NCBI RefSeq assembly: GCF_900115905.1 | Contig: NZ_FOYD01000002.1 | Coordinates: 124,001 to 188,000 of the forward strand | Reading direction: 5' to 3' | Length of the DNA stretch: 64,000 bases | Source: Halopseudomonas formosensis | GTDB lineage: Bacteria > Pseudomonadota > Gammaproteobacteria > Pseudomonadales > Pseudomonadaceae | Part shown: piece by piece, positions 8,745 through 18,934 of the stretch | Layout of the letters: the number at the start of each line of letters is the position of its first letter | Position numbering within the stretch: position 1 is the first letter of the stretch | The notes under the pieces: generated by a model | The model's database searches: none | What the model was told of the DNA's origin: nothing | The model's input: the letters and a program-made list of their open reading frames with translations, nothing else | Position numbers and translations under genes: made by a program

Positions 8745-9779
8745 TCAGCCCCGGTCCGCCGACGGCAGCGCCGCAATTGCATCCACGCACTCACGGATCA
8801 GCTCCGGGCCACGGTAGATGAAACCGCTGTATACCTGTACCAGGCTGGCGCCGGCAGCGATCTTCGCTGCTGCATCGGCACCCCGGAGAATCCCGCCGGC
8901 GCCGATGATCGGCAGCCTGCCTTTCAGCTCGCCCGCCAGTACCCGTATCACCTCGGTGGACACCTCGGTCAGCGGCCCGCCGGACAATCCGCCCGCCTCG
9001 TCCGCGTGCTCCAGCCCCTCGACGCGGGTGCGATCCAGGGTGGTATTGGTGGCAATTACCGCATCCATCCCCTGCTCCACCAGCGTACGCGCCACCAGCA
9101 CCAGCTCCTCGGGAGTCATGTCCGGCGCGATCTTGATGGCCACCGGCACGTAGCGGCCCTGCTCCGCCGCCAGATTTTCCTGGCAGGCCTTGATTTCGCC
9201 CAGCAGTGCCTTGAGCGTATCGCCGTACTGCAGAGTGCGCAGACCGGGGGTGTTGGGCGAGGACAGGTTCACCGTAACGTAACCGGCATGGGCGTAGACC
9301 CTGCGCAGGCAGTACAGGTAGTCGTCCACCGCCCGCTCGACCGGGGTAACGGCATTCTTGCCGATATTGATGCCCAGTGGTCCCTGGTAGCGCAGCCGGC
9401 CAACCCGCTCGACCAGCGCGTCCACACCGAGGTTGTTGAAGCCCATGCGGTTGATGATGGCGTTGGCTTCCGGCAGGCGGAACAGGCGCGGCTTGGGATT
9501 GCCGGGCTGCGCCCGGGGCGTGACCGTGCCCACCTCGATGAAGCCGAAACCCAGATCGGCGAGGCCGTCCACTGCCACCGCGTTCTTGTCCAGACCCGCC
9601 GCCAGCCCTACCGGGTTGTCGAAGGTCATGCCCAGCACCTGTACCGGATGGGACGCCACCGGCCGCGCCAGATGCCTGGCCAGACGCAGACGCCCGGCAG
9701 CACCCAGCATATCCAGCGCCAGATCGTGGGAAGTTTCCGCCGGCAGGCGGAACATCAGGGAACGTAAGGTGGAATACAT
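8745..9779 (-). CDS. pyrD: Dihydroorotate dehydrogenase (quinone), class 2
   Basis: 344 residues from ATG at 9779 ([19 protein letters not shown]), the usual length and start of class 2 enzymes; a 24-residue in-frame extension upstream is unlikely. The FMN and active-site stretches are present: [23 protein letters not shown], the NRMGFNN segment, [11 protein letters not shown] with the class 2 catalytic serine, and IGAGGI near the C-terminus. The amphipathic N-terminus docks it to the inner membrane, where it oxidises dihydroorotate and reduces quinone in pyrimidine synthesis. It is downstream of DUF2835 on the same strand, 127 bases away. Confidence 0.95.
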   Translation of the reverse strand: MYSTLRSLMFRLPAETSHDLALDMLGAAGRLRLARHLARPVASHPVQVLGMTFDNPVGLAAGLDKNAVAVDGLADLGFGFIEVGTVTPRAQPGNPKPRLFRLPEANAIINRMGFNNLGVDALVERVGRLRYQGPLGINIGKNAVTPVERAVDDYLYCLRRVYAHAGYVTVNLSSPNTPGLRTLQYGDTLKALLGEIKACQENLAAEQGRYVPVAIKIAPDMTPEELVLVARTLVEQGMDAVIATNTTLDRTRVEGLEHADEAGGLSGGPLTEVSTEVIRVLAGELKGRLPIIGAGGILRGADAAAKIAAGASLVQVYSGFIYRGPELIRECVDAIAALPSADRG

Positions 9780-9906
9780 GGCATGCCCCGCAGGAAAAAA
9801 GCTGCGCGGAGTATACCCCATAAACGCCGGATCACCGATCACCGGCTGCAAGGGAATGTCACCTGCGCCGCAGCTGCGAAGGCAGCACAGACGCAGGTGA
9901 CAAGGG

Positions 9907-10128
9907 TCAGCCCAGCCGTTCCAGGGACACCAGCTTGCCCTCGTCGGTAAACTTCAGGACGAAGCTGCCGTGCACCCCTTCATGGGTGAGAAAGGGGCGC
10001 AGGTGGTGGGCCGGGAGGCTGATGCTGCGCCCATCGCGGCTGTGCATCAGCACTCGGTCGGCCTGGCCCTTGTACCAGGCCAGGAAGCGGTCGGCTGGCA
10101 ACGCCAGATCAACGATGAGTTGCTGCAT
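9907..10128 (-). CDS. DUF2835 family small protein
   Basis: 73 residues with no signal peptide or membrane segment. It matches the DUF2835 pattern known next to gdhB in Pseudomonas: [15 protein letters not shown], then [18 protein letters not shown] and FVLKF. The predicted fold is small and mostly beta. It starts 3 bases after the gdhB stop and so is almost certainly cotranslated from the gdhB message. No function is established; the constant linkage to NAD-glutamate dehydrogenase suggests a related role, which is an inference. Confidence 0.8.
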   Translation of the reverse strand: MQQLIVDLALPADRFLAWYKGQADRVLMHSRDGRSISLPAHHLRPFLTHEGVHGSFVLKFTDEGKLVSLERLG

Positions 10129-10131
10129 TCG

Positions 10132-13100
10132 TCACCTGTCCACAGTGCTGGCCAGTTCGGCCAGCTCCCGCGTTGCTACCGCCATCATCGGATAGTCGCT
10201 GGGGCCGGCGGCCCGCAATTCTGCAACCAGCTTCTGCCAGCGCGCCATGGGCACCTGGTTATCCTCCAGCCAGGCCGACACCAGTTCCGCCGCCGAGGCC
10301 GTGGTCCGACCGTTCTGCAGCACGCTGATGGTCAGGGCACTCAACTGGTTCTCCAGCTGGTCACGGTAGGCTTCACGGGCCAGAGCCTGCCACTGCGTGA
10401 TGGCCGGCAGGCTGTTGACCTGCTCGCCCAGCCAGGGCAACTGCAACTCGCTGCCCAGGGTAAACAGCACCTTGGCCACCTTCTCCTCTGGCTCACCAGT
10501 GGCATCGGCGGCGCGTATCACCCCGAGCAACGTATACAGGTGCACCGTGCCCGCAGCCTGACGGGCGATGGGCGCCGGGACCCCGGCCTGGATGAAGTAG
10601 TCGAAACGCTCCTGCCACAGCTCCCGTACAGAGCCTTCGAGCATGCCGTCGAAACCGGCGTTCAGCGCGCGAATCCTGGGCGCGAAATGCTCGGCTTCGA
10701 CGGAGGGCTCCAGCTCCGGCCCCCGGCGACGCAGGAACCAGCGCGTGGCGCCCCGGGCCAGCCGCACCAGCTCGTGCATCAGCTCCAGCTGCAGTTCTGC
10801 GGGCAACTGGTTATCCAGTTGCTCGATGGCCGCGAAGGCTTCAGCTATGTGGAACACCTCCCGCGCCAGCACATAGGCGGCCACTATCTGACCCACATTG
10901 GCACCGGTGGACTGCTCCATGCGCCGCAGGAAGGTGATGCCCATGTGGTTGACCAGGTCGTTGGCCAGCTGGGTGGCAATGATCTCGCGGCGCAGTTTGT
11001 GGCGGCCCAGCGCCTCGGCATGGCCTTCAACCAGCTGCCGCGGGAAGGCCCGCTGCAGGGTCGCCGCCAGCAGCGGATCGTCCAGCACAGGGGCAGCCAC
11101 CAGCCGCTCCTTGAGATCAGCCTTGGCGTAGCTGACCAGTACCGCCAGCTCCGGTCGGGTCAGGCCCTGACCGGTACTGGCCCGCTCGGCCAGTTGTTCA
11201 TCCTCGGGCAGGGCTTCCAGCACACGGCTCAAACGGCCGCTGGATTCCATCACGTTGATGAAGCGACGGTACTCGATCATGGTCGGAACCACCTGTGACC
11301 GGGCCAGACTGATGGCCTGGGTCTGCTTGTAGTTGCTGGCGAGCACCAGCTGCGCCACCTCGTCGGTCATCTCCACCAACAGGCTGTTGCGCTGCTCCAG
11401 GGTCATCTGTCCGGAGGACACCAGCTCATTGAGCAGGATCTTGATGTTGACCTCCTGGTCGGAGCAGCTGACCCCGCCGGCGTTGTCGATGAAGTCGGTG
11501 TTGCAGGCGCCACCCCGCAGGCAGTACTCGACCCGCCCCAGCTGGGTCATGCCCAGGTTGCCGCCCTCGCCTATCACCCTGGCGCGCACCTCGTTGCCAT
11601 TGACCCGCAGGCCGTCATTGGCCTTGTCGCCCACGTCCGCGTGGCTTTCACTGGAGGCCTTGATATAGGTGCCGATGCCGCCGTTCCAGATCAGGTCAAC
11701 GGGTGCCTTGAGCAGGCGATTGATGAGTTCGTTGGGAGTCAGGTGCTCTTCGTCGATGTCGAAGACTTCCCGGATCTGCGGGCTGAGCGGGATCTGCTTG
11801 AGCTGGCGGGAGAACACGCCGCCACCCTCGGAAATCAATTCCGTGTTGTAGTCGGACCAGCCCGAGCGCGGCAAATGATAAAGGCGCTGACGCTCATCGA
11901 AACTGCGACCGGCATCCACCGGGTTGGGGTCGATGAAGATCTCCAGGTGGTTGAAGGCCGCCAGCAGGCGCACCGAGCGGGAGCGCAGCAGACCGTTGCC
12001 AAATACGTCGCCGCTCATGTCGCCGATACCTATGACGGTGATCGGGTCCTTCTGCACATCCACGCCCAGCTCGCGGAAATGCCGCTGCACCGAGATCCAG
12101 GCGCCCCGGGCGGTGATCGCCATGCCCTTGTGATCGTACCCCACCGAGCCACCGGAGGCGAAGGCATCGCCCATCCAGAAGCCGTAGTCGGCGGCAATAC
12201 CGTTGGCAATGTCGGAGAAGGTCGCCGTGCCCTTGTCCGCGGCCACCACCAGGTAATAGTCATCGTCATCGTGACGGATCACCTGCGGCGGCGGTACCAC
12301 CTTGCCGTCGACGAGATTATCGGTGATATCCAGCAAACCCTGGATGAAGATGCGGTAGCAGGCGATGGCCTCCTGCTGGACAGCATCGCGACCGGCCTCA
12401 TGGGGCAGACGCCGCGGCACGAAACCACCCTTGGCACCTGCGGGCACGATCACCGCGTTCTTCACCTGTTGGGCCTTGGTCAGCCCCAGCACCTCGGTGC
12501 GGTAGTCCTCCTCCCGGTCGGACCAGCGCAGACCACCCCGGGCGACCTTGCCGCCGCGCAGGTGCACGCCTTCGACACGGGGCGAGTAGACGAAGATCTC
12601 GTACATCGGTCGCGGCAAAGGCAGCTCCGGAATCGCCGCCGGGTTGAACTTCAGACTGAAGTAATCCTTGGGCTGACCCTGGGCATCGGTCTGGTAGAAG
12701 TTGGTGCGCAGAGTGGCCTTGATCAGGTCCAGATAGCGGCGCAGGATGCGATCCTCGTTGAGCACCGCCACGCCGTCCAGCGCGCTCAGAATGGCCTGTT
12801 CCAGCTTCTGCTCCAGCTCCCCGGCGCTGGGCTTGCGGGCCAGGAAGAAGCGGGTCTTGAACAGCCGCACCAGCTCCCGCGCAATGGGCGCATGGTTGGC
12901 CAGGGTGGCGGCGATATAGGGCAGCTCGAAGCCCATGCGGATCTGCTTGATATAGCGACCCAGGGCACGCAGCAGGGCCGCCTCGCGCCAGTGGATACCC
13001 GCCAGCAGAATCAGCCGGTTGAAGGCGTCGTTCTCCGCCTTGCCGTTCCAGATCGCAGTGAAGGCGCCGCGGAACAGCTCATTGACATCCTCGATGTCCA

Positions 13101-13659
13101 GCTCGGCATCCAGCGCGTTGCAGAACACGAAGTCATGGATCCAGAACGTCTGGCCGTCATCCCGGGTGATCTGGAACGGAAACTCGCCGAGTACCCGCAG
13201 GCCCAGGTTGTCCAGCACAGGCATCACGTCGGACAGCGGCAGCGAACCGCCGAAATGATAGAGCTTGCAGTGCAGCTCGGTGTCCTTGCCCCCCTCACGC
13301 TGGTAGAAACTCATCGCCAGCGGGTTGTCCGCACTCAGCCCCTGCAGAAACTGCAGGTCGGCTACGGCAGTGGCCGGACTGAAACGGGTGCTGTAGCCCG
13401 GGGGGAAGCCCCCACGAAACCGCGCCAGCAGCTCGCCGTCGGCATTACCGGACTGCTGCATCATCCGCCAGGCGCAGAGCAGACCGTCGATCAACTCGCG
13501 CTCGTGCCGTGAGCCGAGATCCTCCAGAGAGGTAACGCCGAAATATTCTTCGGCAAACAACGCCAGGGCTTCCTGCTCGCCCGGCTCGGCCAGCTCCTTG
13601 ACCCGTTGGCGGATGTACTGCTGAAAATCCGCCTTGCTGCTGGCAACGATAAAACTCAT
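10132..13659 (-). CDS. gdhB: NAD-specific glutamate dehydrogenase (180-kDa class), internally shortened
   Basis: 1175 residues, whereas the Pseudomonas enzyme of this class is about 1620. The first 75 or so residues (from MSFIVASSKADFQ to CAWRMMQQ) match the usual N-terminus. The sequence then passes at about residue 80 straight to a segment normally near residue 520 (YSTRFSPATAVADL, LAMSFYQ). The ACT-like regulatory region between them is absent without breaking the frame. The catalytic domain is intact: GGLRWSDREEDYRTEVLGL, PAGAKGGFV with the catalytic lysine, IGDMSGDVFGNG and EGGNLGMTQLGR. It converts glutamate to 2-oxoglutarate with NAD. GAGGGAG sits 6 bases before the ATG. It is divergent from the MoxR operon. 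Confidence 0.85.
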   Translation of the reverse strand: MSFIVASSKADFQQYIRQRVKELAEPGEQEALALFAEEYFGVTSLEDLGSRHERELIDGLLCAWRMMQQSGNADGELLARFRGGFPPGYSTRFSPATAVADLQFLQGLSADNPLAMSFYQREGGKDTELHCKLYHFGGSLPLSDVMPVLDNLGLRVLGEFPFQITRDDGQTFWIHDFVFCNALDAELDIEDVNELFRGAFTAIWNGKAENDAFNRLILLAGIHWREAALLRALGRYIKQIRMGFELPYIAATLANHAPIARELVRLFKTRFFLARKPSAGELEQKLEQAILSALDGVAVLNEDRILRRYLDLIKATLRTNFYQTDAQGQPKDYFSLKFNPAAIPELPLPRPMYEIFVYSPRVEGVHLRGGKVARGGLRWSDREEDYRTEVLGLTKAQQVKNAVIVPAGAKGGFVPRRLPHEAGRDAVQQEAIACYRIFIQGLLDITDNLVDGKVVPPPQVIRHDDDDYYLVVAADKGTATFSDIANGIAADYGFWMGDAFASGGSVGYDHKGMAITARGAWISVQRHFRELGVDVQKDPITVIGIGDMSGDVFGNGLLRSRSVRLLAAFNHLEIFIDPNPVDAGRSFDERQRLYHLPRSGWSDYNTELISEGGGVFSRQLKQIPLSPQIREVFDIDEEHLTPNELINRLLKAPVDLIWNGGIGTYIKASSESHADVGDKANDGLRVNGNEVRARVIGEGGNLGMTQLGRVEYCLRGGACNTDFIDNAGGVSCSDQEVNIKILLNELVSSGQMTLEQRNSLLVEMTDEVAQLVLASNYKQTQAISLARSQVVPTMIEYRRFINVMESSGRLSRVLEALPEDEQLAERASTGQGLTRPELAVLVSYAKADLKERLVAAPVLDDPLLAATLQRAFPRQLVEGHAEALGRHKLRREIIATQLANDLVNHMGITFLRRMEQSTGANVGQIVAAYVLAREVFHIAEAFAAIEQLDNQLPAELQLELMHELVRLARGATRWFLRRRGPELEPSVEAEHFAPRIRALNAGFDGMLEGSVRELWQERFDYFIQAGVPAPIARQAAGTVHLYTLLGVIRAADATGEPEEKVAKVLFTLGSELQLPWLGEQVNSLPAITQWQALAREAYRDQLENQLSALTISVLQNGRTTASAAELVSAWLEDNQVPMARWQKLVAELRAAGPSDYPMMAVATRELAELASTVDR

Positions 13660-13803
13660 GAACCTACTCCCTCAAATCCGAGCGAAAGCCGCTGTAAAAG
13701 GTAAAATGTGCTCTGGAGCTGATTCCAGATTAGTCCTGTCCGGGTGGATTTCGGTAAAGTACCCGACACAGGACGTAAATTATTGGTGCCCAAAGGAAGA
13801 CCC

Positions 13804-14763
<960 letters not shown>

Positions 14764-14766
14764 GTA

Positions 14767-15696
14767 ATGGACGCACCTGCGGCTTATACCTCGCTGGAAG
14801 CGCTGCTGGACATGCGCCGCCACTGTCAGGATCTGCCCGCCACCCGGCGCCAGGCCATGCTCGGGCGCCTTGCCGGCCGTCAGCACTCACGCCTGCGCGG
14901 TCGCGGCATCGACTTCGATCAGGTCCGTCAGTACCAGCCCGGGGATGACATCCGCAATATCGACTGGCGGGTAACCGCACGCACCCGCAAGGTCCACACC
15001 AAGGTCTTCAACGAGGAACGCGAGCGACCGGTCTTCATCATCTGTGAACAGAGCGCCCGGTTGTTCTTCGGCACCCGGCCGCGCTTCAAGTCGGTGCTGG
15101 CCGCCGAGGCCGCCGCACTCACCGCCTGGATGGCGCTGGCGCACAACGACCGGGTTGGCGGCATGGTGTTCGGTGCCGGTGGCTTCCACGAAGTGCGTCC
15201 CAGACGCAGCCGCCGAGCCATTCTGCAACTGCTCGGCCAGCTGCTGGAGGCAAACCTTCGCCTGTCCCCGGAAACCGCCGCTGTCCCCGACGAGCCGCTG
15301 AATCTGGCCCTGCGGCGCAGTCGCGAGATCATCCGCCCCGGCAGCCTGCTTTACCTGCTCTGCGACCACTCGGCGATCGACCAGATCAGCCTGCCCCTGA
15401 TCACCGCCCTGGCCGGCCACAATGATCTGGTACTGCTGCCGGTACACGATCCGCTGGAAGCCAGCCTGCCCAGCAGCCCCGCGCTGGAGTTCGCTCAGGG
15501 CGAGCAGCGGCTGACGCTCAACACCACCAGCACCGCCCTGCGTGAGGCATGGGCCGCCCAGTTCCTGGCCCGCCAGCAGAACTGGCAGAAACTCGCCTCC
15601 CGGCTGCGCGCCAGTCTGCATCCACTGGACACCAGTCGCAGCGCCGTGGACCAACTCCAGCACCTGTTGATACAGCACACCCGGAGGCGGAATTGA
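14767..15696 (+). CDS. DUF58 domain-containing protein of the MoxR operon
   Basis: 309 residues, starting 3 bases after the MoxR stop. The DUF58 core is clear near residues 40-80: RGRGIDFDQVRQYQPGDDIRNIDW followed by RTRKVHTKVFNEERERPV. The rest resembles a degenerate VWA fold, with a C-terminal helical tail rich in glutamine and arginine. DUF58 proteins always accompany MoxR ATPases and are thought to be their partners; the substrate is unknown. Its TGA overlaps the TTG start of the next gene, which indicates translational coupling. Confidence 0.88.
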   Translation: MDAPAAYTSLEALLDMRRHCQDLPATRRQAMLGRLAGRQHSRLRGRGIDFDQVRQYQPGDDIRNIDWRVTARTRKVHTKVFNEERERPVFIICEQSARLFFGTRPRFKSVLAAEAAALTAWMALAHNDRVGGMVFGAGGFHEVRPRRSRRAILQLLGQLLEANLRLSPETAAVPDEPLNLALRRSREIIRPGSLLYLLCDHSAIDQISLPLITALAGHNDLVLLPVHDPLEASLPSSPALEFAQGEQRLTLNTTSTALREAWAAQFLARQQNWQKLASRLRASLHPLDTSRSAVDQLQHLLIQHTRRRN

Positions 15697-16157
15697 TCGA
15701 GCAACTGCACCAGCAGCTCATCCCGCCGGCCGCCCCGCCGCCCATATCCTGGTGGCCACCGGCGCCGGGCTGGTGGGTGCTCGCCCTGAGTCTGCTGCTC
15801 CTGCTGCTTCTGCTCCCCTGGCTGCGACGTCAGGGTCGGCGGCGCCGTCGCCGACGAGTGCAGCCGCATATGAGCCTGTTCTCCTCGATCCCGCCGGGCC
15901 TCAGCGACAGCCACTGGCTGGCGGAGGTCAACACGCGGATCAAGCAATTGCTCAAACAGCGCGGCGAAGATTCCGCCACCCGCCTGTTCGGCGAGGCCTG
16001 GCTCGACTACCTGTGCAGCCGCTACCCGAGCGCCCGGCGATCTGCCCTGCAGCCGCTGGCCGCCGATCTCTATCGCCCCCAGGTGCAGCTGGGCGAGGAG
16101 AAGCGCGAGGCACTGCTCCGCGAACTGCGCCAGTGGATGCGACACGACGATGTTTGA
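15693..16157 (+). CDS. DUF4381 small membrane protein of the MoxR operon
   Basis: 154 residues from a TTG start at 15693 that overlaps the DUF58 stop (TTGA); GGAGG at 15683-15687 with a 5-base gap decides this start. It opens IEQLHQQLIPPAAPPPISWWPPAPGWW, followed by one membrane segment (about residues 27-48, mostly leucine) and an RRQGRRRRRRRV stop-transfer stretch. The cytoplasmic part has the family's LNxxIKxLL-like NTRIKQLLKQ helix. It is the usual third or fourth member of the MoxR/VWA operon; its role is unknown. It overlaps the following VWA gene by 8 bases. Confidence 0.85.
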   Translation: MIEQLHQQLIPPAAPPPISWWPPAPGWWVLALSLLLLLLLLPWLRRQGRRRRRRRVQPHMSLFSSIPPGLSDSHWLAEVNTRIKQLLKQRGEDSATRLFGEAWLDYLCSRYPSARRSALQPLAADLYRPQVQLGEEKREALLRELRQWMRHDDV

Positions 16158-17145
16158 ATTCGCCTGGCCCCTGAGCTTTCTCCTGCTGCCCCTGCCCTGG
16201 CTGTATCGCCGCCTGTTGCCGGTGGCCCAGACCCGCTCGGCCGCATTGCAGGTGAGTTTCATGAATCGCCTGCAGGAGCTGCAGAGCCTCTCCCCGGAGA
16301 TCCGCAGCGCCGGGCGCAAATGGCCGCATGTCGTCGTCTGGCTGCTGCTGGTCATGGCCGCGGCCAGGCCCCAGTGGCTGGGCGATCCGCTGCCCACCGC
16401 CTCCAGCGGTCGCGACATGATGCTGGCAGTGGACCTGTCCGGCAGCATGGAATTTCGCGACATGCAGCTCGATGGTCGGGAGGTCAGCCGCCTGACCATG
16501 GTCAAGGAGCTGCTCGCCGACTTCATCGCAGGCCGGCGCGGCGACCGCCTCGGATTGGTGCTCTTCGGCAGCCAGGCCTATGTACAGGCCCCCCTGACCC
16601 ACGACCGCGATGCCATTGCCCAATGGCTGGAGGAAAGCTTCATCGGTCTTGCCGGGCGTGAAACCGCCATCGGTGATGCCATCGGTCTGGCCATCAAGCG
16701 CCTGCAGGCCGAGCCGGCGGCCAGCCGGGTACTGGTACTCATCTCCGATGGCGCCAACACCGCCGGCAGCGTCAGCCCATTGCGCGCCGCACGACTGGCC
16801 GCCGAGCATCAGATCCGCATCTTCACCATAGGTGTCGGCGCCGATGCGCTGCCCCAGGAAAGCGCCTTCAGCTTCTTCGGGCTGCAGTCGGACCCGTCGA
16901 TCGAGCTGGACGAGGCCAGCCTGAGGGAAATAGCCCACCTGACCGGTGGCGAGTACTTCCGCGCCCGCAACGCCAGCGATATGCAGGACATCTACCTGCG
17001 GCTCGACGAGCTGGAGCCCGCCCTGCGCGCCGGGTTGCCGGATCGGCAGGCCACCGCCCTGTACCATTGGCCGCTGGGCGCCGCTCTGCTGCTGAGTCTC
17101 GGCCTCGCACTGCTGACGGTGGCGAGGAGTCGGCAACATGACTGA
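16150..17145 (+). CDS. VWA domain membrane protein (BatA-like)
   Basis: 331 residues. N-terminal membrane segments (about 5-20 and 57-72) lead into a periplasmic VWA domain starting near residue 88. The MIDAS metal site is complete: DLSGSM near residue 94, with threonine and aspartate further on in APLTHDRDA and LISDGANTAG. A last membrane helix lies near residues 303-325. BatA-like proteins are thought to work with MoxR in envelope stress or oxygen tolerance. It overlaps the genes on both sides by 8 bases, consistent with one transcript. Confidence 0.88.
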   Translation: MFEFAWPLSFLLLPLPWLYRRLLPVAQTRSAALQVSFMNRLQELQSLSPEIRSAGRKWPHVVVWLLLVMAAARPQWLGDPLPTASSGRDMMLAVDLSGSMEFRDMQLDGREVSRLTMVKELLADFIAGRRGDRLGLVLFGSQAYVQAPLTHDRDAIAQWLEESFIGLAGRETAIGDAIGLAIKRLQAEPAASRVLVLISDGANTAGSVSPLRAARLAAEHQIRIFTIGVGADALPQESAFSFFGLQSDPSIELDEASLREIAHLTGGEYFRARNASDMQDIYLRLDELEPALRAGLPDRQATALYHWPLGAALLLSLGLALLTVARSRQHD

Positions 17146-18934
17146 GCTGCTCGGCTTCACCCTGCTGCGCCCCTGGTGGCTGCTGGCCCTGCTGCCCGCA
17201 GCGATCCTCCTGGTGCAGCTGCACCGCCACGGCTGGCAGCACTCGGACTGGGAGCAGTTGCTGCCGCGGCCACTGCATCAATGGCTGCTGCGGCGTCAGG
17301 CCGGTGGCAGCCGCGGTCTGCGTTTCGCCGCCCTGGGCCTGACCTGGACCCTGGTGATAGTCGCGTTGGCCGGCCCCGCCGTCGAAACCGGCGCCGAATC
17401 GCGCCGGGTCGATGACAACGCCCTGGTGGTGGTGCTGGATCTGTCACGCAACATGTTGGCCAATGACCTGCCGCCTGACCGCATGGAGCGTGCGCGACTC
17501 AAGATACGCTCCCTGATCCAGGACTACGGTGACAGCCAGCTGTCGCTGATCGTCTATGCCGGCAGTGCCCATCGCGTCACGCCGCTGAGCAACGACCACG
17601 CCACCCTGACCAACCTGCTCGGCGCCCTCAGCCCGGACATCATGCCTTCCGACGGCCAGAATCTGGGCGCCGCCCTGGACATGGCCCTTCAGACAATCGC
17701 TCCATTGCCGAGCAAGGGCAGTCAGATACTGCTGGTGACCAGCGGCCTGGACAATGGCGCCCGGGATGTCCTGGCCGAGCATGCCCGGCAGCTCGGTCCG
17801 CAGCTGTCGATCCTCGGCGTCGGCACCCGCTCAGGCGCCCCTGTCCCGCTGAGCGAGGGTGGCTTTCTGCGCGACGACCAGGGCCGCATCCTGCTGCCGC
17901 GACTGAACAGCCAGCAACTGGGTAATCTGGCCCGCGAGCATGGCGCGCGCTATCACGAGATCACCACCAGCGATCGTGACCTGCACTATCTTCTGCGGCC
18001 ATTGCAAAGCTCGGGCACCGCAGCCACCGGTGACCGCGTCCTGCTGGTCGACCACGGCCACTGGCTGGTCCTGTTGCTGCTTCCGATTGCCGCCCTGGGC
18101 GCCCGCCGGGGTTGGCTCGGGCTGCTGCTGTGCGCCCTGCTGCTGCCGCAGGACGCCCTCGCCTTCAGTTGGAATGACCTCTGGCAACGGCCGGATCAGC
18201 AGGCCATGCAACTGCTGCGGGACCAGCAGCCGGCGGCCGCCGCGCAGCGCTTCCGCGATCCCGAATGGCGTGCCTGGGCGCTCTATCAAGCCGGTGAGCA
18301 TGCTGCCGCCGCCGAGGAGTGGGCAACGCTCAGCCATATACAGCCGGACAACCCGGAATACCTTTTCAATCGCGGCACCGCTCTGGCCATGGCCGGTGAC
18401 TATTCCGCTGCACTGGAAGCCTATGAACATGCCCTGACCCTGGACCCGACACACCAGGGTGCACGGCATAACCGCGATGCGCTGGAGGACTTTCTGGAGA
18501 AGCTCCGCGAGCAGCAGGAGCAGCAGCAACAGGGCTACGCAGACGAAGCAGCGAACGGCGACCAGAGCGCTGGCCAGAATGGCGGTCAGGACAGCGGCAC
18601 GGGCAATGGTACGACACAGGGTGGCCCCGGCGCCCAGGAGGCGGCCGATGGCGCCGGTGATCAGGCCCCGGGCCAGGACCCGGGTGCCACCGGCAGCAGC
18701 CCGGCGGTTACCGGCAGCCTGTCCACGGACGGCGAAGCGGCCAACGGCAATGATCCGGGCACGGAAGACGGCGAGGCCCCCGCCAGCGCCAACGGCAGCC
18801 GCCTGCCACGCCAGACTCTGGAACGCCAACAGGAACTGGAACAATGGCTGCGCGAGATTCCCGACGACCCGGCGGAACTGCTGCGCCGCAAATTCCTCTA
18901 TCAGCACCTACAGCAACAGGACACCACGCCATGA
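17138..18934 (+). CDS. VWA plus TPR membrane protein (BatB/BatC-like fusion)
   Basis: 598 residues. Two N-terminal helices precede a VWA domain (about 85-290), then a membrane segment near 310-345 and a TPR block (about 370-465, with NPEYLFNRGTALAMAGDYSAALEAYEHAL). A low-complexity Gln/Gly/Asp/Ala-rich stretch (about 465-560) and a short conserved tail WLREIPDDPAELLRRKFLYQ complete it. The MIDAS motif is altered: DLSRNM instead of DxSxS, so metal binding may be weak. The fusion equals BatB plus BatC of other bacteria. It overlaps the previous gene by 8 bases and the next by 4. Confidence 0.87.
   Translation: MTELLGFTLLRPWWLLALLPAAILLVQLHRHGWQHSDWEQLLPRPLHQWLLRRQAGGSRGLRFAALGLTWTLVIVALAGPAVETGAESRRVDDNALVVVLDLSRNMLANDLPPDRMERARLKIRSLIQDYGDSQLSLIVYAGSAHRVTPLSNDHATLTNLLGALSPDIMPSDGQNLGAALDMALQTIAPLPSKGSQILLVTSGLDNGARDVLAEHARQLGPQLSILGVGTRSGAPVPLSEGGFLRDDQGRILLPRLNSQQLGNLAREHGARYHEITTSDRDLHYLLRPLQSSGTAATGDRVLLVDHGHWLVLLLLPIAALGARRGWLGLLLCALLLPQDALAFSWNDLWQRPDQQAMQLLRDQQPAAAAQRFRDPEWRAWALYQAGEHAAAAEEWATLSHIQPDNPEYLFNRGTALAMAGDYSAALEAYEHALTLDPTHQGARHNRDALEDFLEKLREQQEQQQQGYADEAANGDQSAGQNGGQDSGTGNGTTQGGPGAQEAADGAGDQAPGQDPGATGSSPAVTGSLSTDGEAANGNDPGTEDGEAPASANGSRLPRQTLERQQELEQWLREIPDDPAELLRRKFLYQHLQQQDTTP

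Noticed and set aside
11641-13512. A 623-codon plus-strand frame inside gdhB
   Set aside because: Shadow of the GC-rich gdhB sequence; no ribosome binding site, no domain, and the opposite strand carries a clear conserved enzyme.
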